A stretch of 64,000 nt of DNA from Starkeya sp. ORNL1. GTDB lineage: Bacteria; Pseudomonadota; Alphaproteobacteria; Rhizobiales; Xanthobacteraceae. Where the stretch lies: assembly GCF_012971745.1 (NCBI RefSeq), contig NZ_CP048834.1, positions 248,001-312,000 of the forward strand. Direction: 5' to 3'. Below are positions 54,034-62,546 of the stretch, in pieces (the first letter of the stretch is position 1; each line of letters opens with the position of its first letter). The notes below the pieces were generated by a model that saw nothing but the letters and a program-made list of their open reading frames with translations, was not told the origin of the DNA and made no database searches. A program made the position numbers and the translations under genes.

Positions 54034-54978
54034 TCAGACCAGATACTGCTCGGTGATGCTGCCGCCGAGCCGATTATTATCATTGATGAAGGCGTCGATA
54101 TATTGGTGCAGGCCCATCTGGAAGATCTCGTCCATGCGGCTGTTACCGAGCCGGGTAAGGTTCGACCGGGCAAGCCGCTGGGAGGTGCCTTGCCGGCCAT
54201 AATATGCGGCGATATCATCGAGATAGCGCGAGATGTTCTGGTAGCAACTGGTCAATGAGCGCGGCATCTGCGCGTTCAGGATCAAGAGGTCCGCCACCAG
54301 CCAGGGCTTCACGCTCTCGCGATAGACCCAGTGGAACGAGGTCAGCGCCGAGACCGAGCGCAGGATCGAGGCCCATTGGAAGTAATCGAGCGGCCCGCCG
54401 ACATGCTCGGATTCCGGCAGCAGCACATGGTACTTCACATCGAGGATGCGCGCGGTGTTGTCGGCACGCTCGACATACATGCCGATGCGGGCGAACCAGA
54501 AGGCGTCGTTGCGCAGCATGGTGCGGTAGGCGGCGCCGTCGAAGCGCAGCGAGGTCTCCTTCACGAAGGTGAGGAAGCGCGCCAGTTCCTCGCGCGTCAT
54601 GTTCTTGGTGGAATAGCGCTTCAGCTCCAGCCAGGCGGAGTTGATGGTCTCCCACATTTCCATGGTCAGCGCGGTGCGCACCGAGCGCGCATTGGTGCGG
54701 GCAATCTCGAAGCAGTTGCGGATCGAGGAGGGATTTTCAGGCGCGAAGGCGAGGAAGGAGACGACGTTCTTCTCATTCACCTCGTCGCCGTGGACCTGGC
54801 TGAAGAGGTCCTCACAGCCGGCGGTGAGCAGCGCCGAGGTCCATTCATTTGTCGAGCCACCATAGGCCGCCGGCAATTGGGCGAGGCGCTGGGTGACGTC
54901 GAGGATGCGGGCGAGGCATTCCGCCCGCTCCATGTAGCGGGCCAGCCAGTAGAGGTTGTCGGCGGTGCGTGACAGCAT
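54034..54978 (-). CDS. Alpha-E domain protein (COG2307) of the Anbu neighbourhood
   Basis: A 314-residue all-helical protein. It opens MLSRTADNLYWLARYMERAE, the alpha-E hallmark, followed by ARILDVTQRLAQLP and ERADNTARILDVKYH with repeated ER(A/E) motifs, and ends DAFINDNNRLGGSI. The biochemical role is unknown; it always accompanies circularly permuted ATP-grasp proteins. It starts nine bases after the LysE-type gene and runs into the transglutaminase gene. Confidence 0.9.
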   Translation of the reverse strand: MLSRTADNLYWLARYMERAECLARILDVTQRLAQLPAAYGGSTNEWTSALLTAGCEDLFSQVHGDEVNEKNVVSFLAFAPENPSSIRNCFEIARTNARSVRTALTMEMWETINSAWLELKRYSTKNMTREELARFLTFVKETSLRFDGAAYRTMLRNDAFWFARIGMYVERADNTARILDVKYHVLLPESEHVGGPLDYFQWASILRSVSALTSFHWVYRESVKPWLVADLLILNAQMPRSLTSCYQNISRYLDDIAAYYGRQGTSQRLARSNLTRLGNSRMDEIFQMGLHQYIDAFINDNNRLGGSITEQYLV

Positions 54979-54987
54979 GGCTCGCTT

Positions 54988-55611
54988 CTATTTCGCGTTG
55001 CGCCAGGCGAGGGTGGCAAGCCCAGCGCCGATCAGGAGGGTGCCGCCGGTGCGGTTGATGGCGGCGATGATGCGCGGGCTGCCAATGGCGCCGCGCAGCC
55101 GGCCGGCGACCAGCGCGTAGCCAAAGGCATTGGCGGCGGCCAGCGTCAGGAAGGTCGCCTCGAAGATCGCCATCTGCGTCAGCCAGTCACCCGCGGGATC
55201 GAGGAACTGCGGCAGGAAGGCGACGAAGAAGGTGAGGCTCTTCGGGTTCAGCGCGGTGACCAGCCAGGCATGCGCCATCATCTTCAGGGGTGAGCCGTCG
55301 GCCCGCGCCTCGGGGATGGCGCCGGTGCCGGCAGCGCGCCACAGCTTGATGCCGAGCCAGATAAGGTAGAGCGCGCCGGCCCATTTCAGCACGGTGAACA
55401 GCGTGGCTGAGGCGGCGAGCAGCGCCCCGAGGCCAAGCATGGAGAGCGTCATCGCGGTGAAGTCGCCGAGCGCGACCCCGGTCGCTACCGGCAGCGCGAC
55501 GCGGCGGCCCTGGCCGAGCGCGTACGAGACCACCAGAAGGATGGTCGGGCCGGGGATCAGCAGCAGCACGGCGGAGGCGGCGACGAAGGCCAGCCAGGTT
55601 TCGATCGGCAT
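54988..55611 (-). CDS. LysE/RhtB-family exporter inserted in the Anbu neighbourhood
   Basis: A 207-residue membrane protein: six hydrophobic segments, LLIPGPTILLVVSYALGQGR as the family signature near the N-terminus, and LNPKSLTFFVAFLPQFLDP in the middle. The family exports amino acids and small derivatives. It lies between the ATP-grasp gene and alpha-E on the same strand, with nine bases to alpha-E, so it is in the same transcript or provides it. A REP-like block separates it from the ATP-grasp gene. Confidence 0.9.
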   Translation of the reverse strand: MPIETWLAFVAASAVLLLIPGPTILLVVSYALGQGRRVALPVATGVALGDFTAMTLSMLGLGALLAASATLFTVLKWAGALYLIWLGIKLWRAAGTGAIPEARADGSPLKMMAHAWLVTALNPKSLTFFVAFLPQFLDPAGDWLTQMAIFEATFLTLAAANAFGYALVAGRLRGAIGSPRIIAAINRTGGTLLIGAGLATLAWRNAK

Positions 55612-55642
55612 TGTTTACCCCCTCATTTTCTACCGGAGAGCA

Positions 55643-55743
55643 CCGTCATCCTGAGGTGCGAGCGAAGCGAACCTCGAAGGATGCTCATCCGGGGTGGGTA
55701 TCCTTCGAGGCCCGGCTGCGCCGGGCACCTCAGGATGACGTGG
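55643..55743. repeat. REP-like inverted repeat, family 1, copy 8
   Basis: CGTCATCCTGAGGTGCGAGC and GCACCTCAGGATGACG at the ends, with ACCTCGAAGGATG and TATCCTTCGAGG inside. Between the ATP-grasp and LysE-type genes. Confidence 0.83.
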
Positions 55744-55753
55744 TCCTGCTCGT

Positions 55754-57175
55754 CTAACTCTCCTCCAGCACCCAGGTGTCCTTGGTCCCACCGCCCTGGC
55801 TCGAATTGACCACCAGCGATCCCGCCTCCAGCGCCACCCGCGTCAGTCCACCCGGCACGATGCGCACGCGGTCGCGCCCCGTCAGCACGAAGGGGCGCAG
55901 GTCGACATGGCGCGGCGCGATGCCTTCCTCGACGAAGGTCGGGCAGGTGGAGAGAGCCAGCGTCGGCTGGGCGATGAAGTTGCTCGGATCCTGCTTCAGC
56001 TTGGCGCGGAACAGCTCGATCTGTGCCTTGTCCGCGCGCGGGCCGATCAGCATGCCGTAGCCGCCGGAGCCGTGGACTTCCTTCACCACCAGCTCGTCCA
56101 GATGGTCGAGCACATACTTCAGATGGTCGGCCTCGCGGCAGCGCCAGGTCGGCACGTTCTTCAAGAGGGGCTCCTCGCCGAGATAGAAGCGCACGATCTC
56201 CGGCATGTAGCTGTAGACCGCCTTGTCGTCGGCGACGCCGGTGCCGACCGCATTGGTCAGCGTGACATTGCCGGCATGATAGGCGCTCATCAGGCCGGGC
56301 ACGCCGAGCACGCTGTCCGGGCGGAAGGCGAGGGGATCGATGAAATCATCATCGAGGCGGCGATAGATGACGTCGACGCGCTTCGGCCCCTCGGTGGTGC
56401 GCATGTAGACGACATCGTTGCGGATGAAGAGGTCGCGCCCTTCCACCAGTTCGACGCCGAGCTTGTCGGCGAGGAAGGAGTGCTCGTAATAGGCCGAATT
56501 ATAGATGCCCGGGGTGAGCACCACGACATTCGGGTCGGAGGTCGCGGTCACCGGGGCGAGCGATTTCAGTGTCGCCAGCAATTCGTCGGTGTAGTTCTCC
56601 ACCGGCGCCACGCGGTTGTCCGCGAACAGCTCGGGGAACAGCCGCATCATGATCTCGCGGTTCTCCAGCATGTAGGAGACGCCGGAGGGGGTGCGGGCAT
56701 TGTCTTCCAGCACATAGAAGGTCTCGGCGTCGATGCGCACCACATCGATGCCGGCTATGTGCACATAGAGATCGTGCGGCACCTTCTGGCCGTTCATCTC
56801 CGGGCGGAACACCGGGTTCTGGTAGACCAGATCCTCCGGAACGATCCCGGCTTTCAGGATCTCGCGCTTGGAATAGACGTCCTTGATGTAGAGGTTCAGC
56901 GCCTTGGTGCGCTGCTCGAGGCCCCGCGACAGGCGCTTCCATTCCTCACTGGTGAGGATGCGCGGGATGATGTCGAACGGGATCAGCCGTTCCTGCGCGT
57001 CGGTGTCGCCATAGACCGCGAAGGTGATGCCGATGCGGCGGAAGATGAACTCCGCCTCCTTGCGGCGATAGTCGAGCACGTCGGGCGGGACATCACGAAG
57101 CCAGCGCGAGAGGGCGGCATAGGCGGAACGGATGGAACCGTCCGTATTGGTCATTTCGTCGAACGCGACGGTCAT
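55754..57175 (-). CDS. Circularly permuted ATP-grasp protein (COG2308), predicted peptide ligase
   Basis: A 473-residue protein of the circularly permuted ATP-grasp type 2 family. Visible: EEWKRLSRGLEQRTKALNLY near residue 80, VLEDNARTPSGVSYMLENRE and the ATP-binding-like VKEVHGSGGYGMLIGPRADK, then ALSTCPTFVEEGIAPRHVDL. By family these enzymes are predicted to join amino acids or a peptide using ATP; no product is proven. First gene of the ATP-grasp / LysE / alpha-E / transglutaminase row. ATG 57175 is preceded by GGGGAG at 12 bases. Confidence 0.9.
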   Translation of the reverse strand: MTVAFDEMTNTDGSIRSAYAALSRWLRDVPPDVLDYRRKEAEFIFRRIGITFAVYGDTDAQERLIPFDIIPRILTSEEWKRLSRGLEQRTKALNLYIKDVYSKREILKAGIVPEDLVYQNPVFRPEMNGQKVPHDLYVHIAGIDVVRIDAETFYVLEDNARTPSGVSYMLENREIMMRLFPELFADNRVAPVENYTDELLATLKSLAPVTATSDPNVVVLTPGIYNSAYYEHSFLADKLGVELVEGRDLFIRNDVVYMRTTEGPKRVDVIYRRLDDDFIDPLAFRPDSVLGVPGLMSAYHAGNVTLTNAVGTGVADDKAVYSYMPEIVRFYLGEEPLLKNVPTWRCREADHLKYVLDHLDELVVKEVHGSGGYGMLIGPRADKAQIELFRAKLKQDPSNFIAQPTLALSTCPTFVEEGIAPRHVDLRPFVLTGRDRVRIVPGGLTRVALEAGSLVVNSSQGGGTKDTWVLEES

Positions 57176-57379
57176 CGGTGCACATCTACTCCCCAGCGCC
57201 AGCTAGTTAGCTACAAACCGCGTGCCAGCGGAAGAGGCAGGCCGGCGTGGGGAACGATATTCGCGGTGCAGACCACTGATTGCCCATTTGTGAGGCGGGT
57301 TGCCCTTGCTTGCTGCGCGGCTTGCGTTCATTTGCGGCGGTGGGAATGGGTAGGCGACGGATGAGGGGGAGGGAATCGC

Positions 57380-58123
57380 ATGAACGATACGACCAAGCTG
57401 GTGAGCGCCGCGCTGCTGGTGATCGGGGACGAGATCCTCTCCGGGCGGACCAAGGACAGGAACATCGGCTACATCGCCGAGTATCTCACCGCGATCGGCA
57501 TCGATCTCTCCGAGGTCCGGGTGGTGCCGGACATCGAGGACGAGATCGTCGCCGCGCTGAACGCCATGCGCGCGCGTTATACTTATGTCTTCACGACCGG
57601 CGGCATCGGGCCGACGCATGACGACATCACCGCGGATTCGGTGGCCAAGGCGTTCGGCGTCTCAATCGATGTCGATCCGCGCGCCCGCGCCATGCTGCTG
57701 GAGCGCATTCCCGAGGCCGACCTCAACGAGGCGCGCCTGCGCATGGCCCGCATCCCGGCCGGCGCCGAGCTGGTGGCGAACAAGGTGTCGAAGGCGCCGG
57801 GCTTCTGGATCGGCAATGTCATCGTCATGGCCGGGGTGCCGACCATCATGCAGGCCATGCTCGACGAGGTGGCTCCGAAGCTGAAGACCGGGGTGCGCAT
57901 GCTCGCAGAGACGGTGCGGGCCGACGCCAAGGAAGGCGACATTGGCGGCCCGCTCGCCGCCATCGCGGCGGCGCATCCGGAGGTGTCGATCGGCAGCTAT
58001 CCGTTCCAGGACGAGGAGGGGCGGCCTAACGCCAATCTCGTGGTGCGGGCTCGTGACGAGGGCAAGCTCGCCGCGGCGCTGGCGGCGGTGAAGGAGATGC
58101 TGGCGGCGCTGCCACGGCGCTGA
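57380..58123 (+). CDS. CinA-type MoCF-domain protein, N-terminal domain only
   Basis: A 247-residue protein with the MoCF (molybdopterin-binding-like) fold: AALLVIGDEILSGRTKDRNI, then YVFTTGGIGPTHDDITADSV and GVPTIMQAMLDEV. It lacks the C-terminal nicotinamide-nucleotide amidase domain of full CinA. In the single-domain form a role as ADP-ribose pyrophosphatase is possible. GGGAGGG precedes the ATG. Confidence 0.88.
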   Translation: MNDTTKLVSAALLVIGDEILSGRTKDRNIGYIAEYLTAIGIDLSEVRVVPDIEDEIVAALNAMRARYTYVFTTGGIGPTHDDITADSVAKAFGVSIDVDPRARAMLLERIPEADLNEARLRMARIPAGAELVANKVSKAPGFWIGNVIVMAGVPTIMQAMLDEVAPKLKTGVRMLAETVRADAKEGDIGGPLAAIAAAHPEVSIGSYPFQDEEGRPNANLVVRARDEGKLAAALAAVKEMLAALPRR

Positions 58124-58231
58124 CCTGCGGGCCGGGGCTGATCGCGGATTCCGCCGGAGCGTGATCGCGGTCACAGCCACCGGGGCGGGCAGGCGTTAGA
58201 GGTTGGCACCATCTTCGGAAGGGAGCCGATC

Positions 58232-58423
58232 ATGCCCGAGAGTTCCAGACGTCCCATCGCCGCCTCCGCGCTCGCCGCTTCCCTCGATGCCTTGGTGGAG
58301 GCCCGCATTGCTGCGCGCCGGCGTGACCTTGCCGCTGCCGAGCGTGGCGAGGCGAAAGCCCCGTTGCGGGCCATCATCCGTCGCATGTGCCTCGCGCACG
58401 ATTACATCCATCCTGGTGACTAG
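58232..58423 (+). CDS. Small hypothetical protein
   Basis: A 63-residue, Ala/Arg-rich, helical protein ending CLAHDYIHPGD. GGGAGCC precedes ATG 58232. No relative is recognised; the frame has a coding-like GC pattern at third positions, so it is probably real but unproven. Confidence 0.5.
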   Translation: MPESSRRPIAASALAASLDALVEARIAARRRDLAAAERGEAKAPLRAIIRRMCLAHDYIHPGD

Positions 58424-58532
58424 CCGTGACGCAGGACGATGGGGGTATCGACGCGTGCCTCTGGAGCGCAGCGGCGGCACCGGCTATTGATCGCCGCACG
58501 GCCCGGCGGATCCGGCGCCGAGGAGCGTCTTC

Positions 58533-59039
58533 ATGTCCGATCCCCGCCAGCAGAAAGCCTTCCCCGTCTCCTGGGACCAGTTCCACCGTGACGCTCGCGC
58601 GCTCGCCTGGCGCCTCGCCGGCGCCGGGCCGTTCGAGGGGCTCGTGTGCATCACCCGCGGCGGACTGGTGCCGGCCGCCATCGTCTCCCGCGAACTGGGC
58701 ATCCGGCTGATCGAGACGGTGTGCATCGCCAGCTACCACGACTACACGACGCAGGGCGAGATGCAGGTGCTGAAGCCGATCGCCGAGGTGGTGACGAAGG
58801 CCGCCGGCGAGGGCGGGCAGGGGCTGCTGGTGATCGACGACCTGGTCGACACCGGCAAGACTGCCAGCATGGTGCGGGCCATGCTGCCCAAGGCGCATTT
58901 CGCCACGGTCTATGCCAAGCCGCTCGGCCGCCCGATGATCGACACCTTCATCACCGAGGTCAGCCAGGACACCTGGATCTATTTCCCCTGGGACATGGGC
59001 CTGTCCTTCCAGCCTCCGATCCGCGACGGTGTCGCGTAA
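58533..59039 (+). CDS. gpt: Xanthine phosphoribosyltransferase
   Basis: A 168-residue purine salvage enzyme that turns xanthine and guanine into XMP/GMP with PRPP. The PRPP-binding loop is [37 protein letters not shown] and the C-terminal [17 protein letters not shown] match Gpt. GAGGAG lies upstream of ATG 58533. Confidence 0.92.
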   Translation: MSDPRQQKAFPVSWDQFHRDARALAWRLAGAGPFEGLVCITRGGLVPAAIVSRELGIRLIETVCIASYHDYTTQGEMQVLKPIAEVVTKAAGEGGQGLLVIDDLVDTGKTASMVRAMLPKAHFATVYAKPLGRPMIDTFITEVSQDTWIYFPWDMGLSFQPPIRDGVA

Positions 59040-59104
59040 CCCCGACTTGAACCGGGAGCAGGCGACCGCTAGTTGATGCCGATGCCAAACGGAGAGCAGC
59101 AATC

Positions 59105-60799
59105 ATGAATCTGGCGGCACGCACGGTCGATCCCGGCAGCGACGCCGCCATTGCGGCCTCCATCACGCCCCGCCCGATCGAGGAGATCGGCGCCGCGCTC
59201 GGCATTCCGGCGTCGGCGCTGTACCGCTATGGCCCCTACAAGGCCAAGATCGCGCTGGATTTCGCGCGCAACGCCGAAGCTCATCCGAAGGGCAAGCTGA
59301 TCCTCGTCACCGCCATCAATCCGACCCCGGCGGGCGAGGGCAAGACCACGACCACGATCGGCCTCGGCGACGCGCTGAAAGCCGCCGGCAAGCGGGTGGC
59401 GATCGCGCTGCGCGAGCCGAGCCTCGGGCCGGTGTTCGGTTCCAAGGGCGGGGCGACCGGCGGCGGGCATGCGCAGATCGTGCCGATGCAGGAGATCAAC
59501 CTGCACTTCACCGGCGACCTGCACGCCATAACCGCGGCAAATAATCTGCTCGCCGCGGCCATCGACAACCACATCTATTGGGGCAACGCGCTCGACATCG
59601 ATGTGCGCCGCATCTCGTGGCGCCGCGTGGTCGACCTGAACGACCGGGCGCTGCGCCATGTCACCGTCGGCCTTGGCGGAGTCGCCAACGGCTTTCCGCG
59701 CGAGGACGGCTTCGACATCACGGTCGCCAGCGAAGTGATGGCAATCTTCTGCCTCGCCCGCTCGCTGGCCAATCTCGAGGAGCGGCTCGGGCGCATGGTG
59801 GTGGCGCAGACAAGGGGTCGCAAACCCGTCACCGCCAGCCAGCTCAACATCACCGGCTCGCTGGTCGCGCTGCTGCGCGACGCCTTCCAGCCCAATCTGG
59901 TGCAGACGCTGGAGGGCACGCCGGCGCTCGTCCATGGCGGGCCGTTTGCCAATATCGCCCATGGCTGCAATTCGGTGATCGCCACCCGCACCGCGCTCGG
60001 CCTCGCCGATTTCGTGGTGACCGAGGCCGGCTTCGGCGCCGATCTCGGGGCGGAGAAGTTCCTCGACATCAAGTGCCGGCAGGCCGGGCTGCATCCCTCC
60101 GCGGTGGTAATCGTCGCCACCGTGCGTGCGCTCAAGATGCATGGCGGCGTCGCGCAGAAGGATCTCGGTCCGGAGAATGTCGGCGCGGTGAGCAACGGCT
60201 CAGCCAATCTGGTGCGGCACATCGAGAACATGAAGGCGTTCGGCGTGCCGGTGGTGGTCGCCATCAACCGCTTCACCGGCGACACGCCGGCGGAGATCGC
60301 GGCGGTCGAGGCCGCCTGCGTCGCGGTCGGCGCCGACGTGCATCTGTGCACGCACTGGGCCGACGGCTCCAAGGGCGCGGCGGCGCTCGCCGCCGACGTG
60401 ATCCGTCTCGCCGAGCTGCCCAGTGCCTATCGCCCGCTTTATGCCGACGAGCTGCCGCTGGTGCAGAAGATCGAGACCATTGCGCGGCGCATCTATCGCG
60501 CTGGCTCGGTGGCGTTCGAGCCTGTTGCGCTGGCGCGGCTCGCGGATTTCGAGGCGCAGGGCTTCGGCGATTTGCCGGTGTGCATGGCGAAGACGCAATA
60601 CAGCTTCACCGCCGACCCCACCCAGCGCGGCACGCCGCAAGGTTTCGTGCTGCCGGTGCGCGAAGTGCGCCTCTCCGCCGGCGCCGGCTTTGTGGTGGCG
60701 CTGTGCGGCGACGTGATGACCATGCCCGGGCTGCCGTCGCGCCCGGCTGCCGAGCATATTTTCGTGGACGAGGATGGGTTCATCGGCGGGTTGAGCTGA
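59105..60799 (+). CDS. fhs: Formate-tetrahydrofolate ligase
   Basis: A 564-residue enzyme that makes 10-formyltetrahydrofolate from formate, ATP and tetrahydrofolate. [20 protein letters not shown] is the ATP site, followed by [40 protein letters not shown] and PLPV-like [19 protein letters not shown]. Length is normal. GGAGAGCAG precedes the ATG, 65 bases after gpt. It links formate to C1 metabolism. Confidence 0.97.
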   Translation: MNLAARTVDPGSDAAIAASITPRPIEEIGAALGIPASALYRYGPYKAKIALDFARNAEAHPKGKLILVTAINPTPAGEGKTTTTIGLGDALKAAGKRVAIALREPSLGPVFGSKGGATGGGHAQIVPMQEINLHFTGDLHAITAANNLLAAAIDNHIYWGNALDIDVRRISWRRVVDLNDRALRHVTVGLGGVANGFPREDGFDITVASEVMAIFCLARSLANLEERLGRMVVAQTRGRKPVTASQLNITGSLVALLRDAFQPNLVQTLEGTPALVHGGPFANIAHGCNSVIATRTALGLADFVVTEAGFGADLGAEKFLDIKCRQAGLHPSAVVIVATVRALKMHGGVAQKDLGPENVGAVSNGSANLVRHIENMKAFGVPVVVAINRFTGDTPAEIAAVEAACVAVGADVHLCTHWADGSKGAAALAADVIRLAELPSAYRPLYADELPLVQKIETIARRIYRAGSVAFEPVALARLADFEAQGFGDLPVCMAKTQYSFTADPTQRGTPQGFVLPVREVRLSAGAGFVVALCGDVMTMPGLPSRPAAEHIFVDEDGFIGGLS

Positions 60800-60898
60800 C
60801 CGCGTCGGGATGCCGTCCCGCGGGTCCGAACTCCCTGAGGACAGCCGGCGCCCGGCGCTTGCCGGAATCCTGCCGGCGCGTCATGGTGCGCGCGGCTC

Positions 60899-60985
60899 GC
60901 GGACGTGGCGAAACTGGTAGACGCACGAGACTTAAAATCTTGCGCCCTTAAAGGCTTACGGGTTCGAGTCCCGTCGTCCGCACCA
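60899..60985 (+). tRNA. tRNA-Leu (anticodon UAA)
   Basis: A full class II tRNA with acceptor stem GCGGACG / CGTCCGC, discriminator A and encoded CCA, D arm TGGCGAAACTGGTAGACGCA, anticodon loop CTTAAAA with anticodon TAA, a long variable arm, and T loop GGTTCGAGTCC. No integrase or att-like duplication was seen at its 3' end. Confidence 0.97.
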
Positions 60986-61026
60986 ATGGCCCGCATGTGA
61001 TCTGCTCCAAAACTTGCAACTCGCAA

Positions 61027-61044
61027 TTGTCTTAAGCCTGACAC
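61027..61044 (+). promoter_or_regulatory. Weak PHO-box-like repeat upstream of the S1/P1 nuclease gene
   Basis: TTGTCTT, four bases, CTGACAC matches the PhoB consensus at 11 of 14 positions and lies 50 bases before the start of a secreted nuclease, similar to the distance at 35806. Confidence 0.35.
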
Positions 61045-61093
61045 CTGTTTGCTGAAACCTCGGCTCAGGTTTTCCCATCGGAGGGCTTCGACC

Positions 61094-61930
61094 ATGCGCC
61101 GGATCGTGCTCGCCACGGCATTTCTCATCGCCGCCTGCAACGCCGCCTTCGCCTGGGGTAGCTCCGGGCATTCCATCGTCGGCGAGATCGCGCAGCGGCG
61201 GCTCGACCCGGCCGCGCAGAAGGGCGTCGCGGAGTTGCTCGGACCAGGCGCGTCGCTGGCCTCGATCGCCAGCTGGGCGGATGATGTGCGCGCCAGTGAC
61301 CCGACGACGACGCGCTGGCACTTCGTCTCCATCCCCGGAAGCGCGCAGACCTATGACGCTGCGCGCGATTGCAAGCTGATTGAGGGGCAGGGCGACTGCA
61401 TCATCGCCGCCATCGACCGCGACATGGCGAGCGTGGCTTGTCCCACGCTGACGCTGGAGCAGCGGGCGCGGGCGCTGAAATTCCTGGTGCACCTCGTCGG
61501 CGACCTGCATCAGCCTTTGCACGCAATGGAGGATGAGCGCGGCGCCAATGGCGTCGAGGTCACCATCGTGACGCAGGAGGGCGTGCATGGCGACCTGCCG
61601 TTCAACGCCAATCTGCACCAGGCCTGGGACGAGACCCTGATCGACAAGACGACATGGTCGTGGGGCGGCTATGTCGACCGGCTGGAGGCCGGCTGGCTCA
61701 AGACCGCCGATATGGCGACGGTGAACACCGGCACCACCATCGACTGGGCCAATGACAGCCACCGCCTGGCGATCGGGCTGATGAAATCGGTGCCGTCCAA
61801 TATCGTGCTCGACGACGCCTATCGGAAGGCGAACCTGGCGCTTGTCGACCAGCGTCTCGGGCTCGCCGGGCTGAGGCTGGCGACCATGCTGAACACCGCT
61901 TTTGCCGCCGGCCGGTGTCCGGCGCCGTGA
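61094..61930 (+). CDS. S1/P1-type zinc-dependent secreted nuclease
   Basis: A 278-residue secreted single-strand nuclease. The signal peptide (MRRIVLATAFLIAACNAAFA) would be cut right before W21, and in this family the mature N-terminal Trp is a zinc ligand. WGSSGHSIVGEIA follows, then RWHFVSIPG and LVHLVGDLHQPLHAMED with zinc-binding His/Asp. A LIAAC that looks like a lipobox is within the signal, but lipidation would spoil the Trp ligand. CGGAGGG precedes ATG 61094. Confidence 0.9.
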   Translation: MRRIVLATAFLIAACNAAFAWGSSGHSIVGEIAQRRLDPAAQKGVAELLGPGASLASIASWADDVRASDPTTTRWHFVSIPGSAQTYDAARDCKLIEGQGDCIIAAIDRDMASVACPTLTLEQRARALKFLVHLVGDLHQPLHAMEDERGANGVEVTIVTQEGVHGDLPFNANLHQAWDETLIDKTTWSWGGYVDRLEAGWLKTADMATVNTGTTIDWANDSHRLAIGLMKSVPSNIVLDDAYRKANLALVDQRLGLAGLRLATMLNTAFAAGRCPAP

Positions 61931-61932
61931 CC

Positions 61933-62391
61933 ATGACCAGAGCGAGCGTCGCCAGCCTGTTCGCAACCGTGCTGGGCCTGGCCCTCGCATTGCCGGCAGC
62001 GCCCACCCTGGCGGTCGATGCCTGGAAATCCGTCACCGAGACCGACCTCGGCTGGGTGCGCGCCAAGATCCGGGCGAAGGATTATCAGGCGGCGCTGCAG
62101 GAACTGCGCGAGCTGGCCAAGGATAATGAGGACGCCGACGTCTATAATCTGCTCGGCTTCACCTTGCGCAAGACGGGCGACTATACCAACGCGCTGATCT
62201 ATTACACCAAGGCGCTGGCGCTCGATCCGGACCACAAGGGCGCGCGGGAATATCTCGGCGAGCTCTATGTCGAGACCGGCCAGCTCGACAAGGCGAAGGA
62301 ACAGCTCGTCGTGTTGACGAGGCTCTGTCCGACCGGCTGCGAGGAGCTTGAAGATCTGCAGCAGGCGATCGCGGCGAAGGCCGGGAATTAG
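61933..62391 (+). CDS. Secreted or periplasmic TPR protein
   Basis: A roughly 152-residue protein with a signal peptide (LGLALALPAAPTLA) and three tetratricopeptide repeats (AKDYQAALQELRELAKDNED, NLLGFTLRKTGDYTNALIYY, EYLGELYVETGQLDKAKEQL). The last part has two Cys (LCPTGCEEL). GTG 61927 overlapping the nuclease stop is an alternative start. Function unknown, probably a protein-interaction module. Confidence 0.78.
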   Translation: MTRASVASLFATVLGLALALPAAPTLAVDAWKSVTETDLGWVRAKIRAKDYQAALQELRELAKDNEDADVYNLLGFTLRKTGDYTNALIYYTKALALDPDHKGAREYLGELYVETGQLDKAKEQLVVLTRLCPTGCEELEDLQQAIAAKAGN

Positions 62392-62405
62392 GCCTCCCCA
62401 TAAAT

Positions 62406-62508
62406 CGTCATCCCGGCCGGAGCGAAGCGGAGAGTCGGGATCGCGTGCAGGTGCCGATCAAAACCTTCTTACGATCCCGGATCGGCCTGCGGCCGTCCGG
62501 GATGACGA
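62406..62508. repeat. REP-like inverted repeat, family 2, copy 4
   Basis: CGTCATCCCGGCCGGAGCG and CGGCCGTCCGGGATGACG at the ends, GATCGCG and CGATCCCGG inside. Between the TPR gene and putA. Confidence 0.83.
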
Positions 62509-62546
62509 CTTGTGGGAAGGCGTGACGACAAAGGGTACGGGCAACC

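Noticed and set aside
60986..61093. Integration site at the tRNA-Leu 3' end
   Set aside because: No duplicated tRNA end, integrase or change of gene style was seen on the right side.
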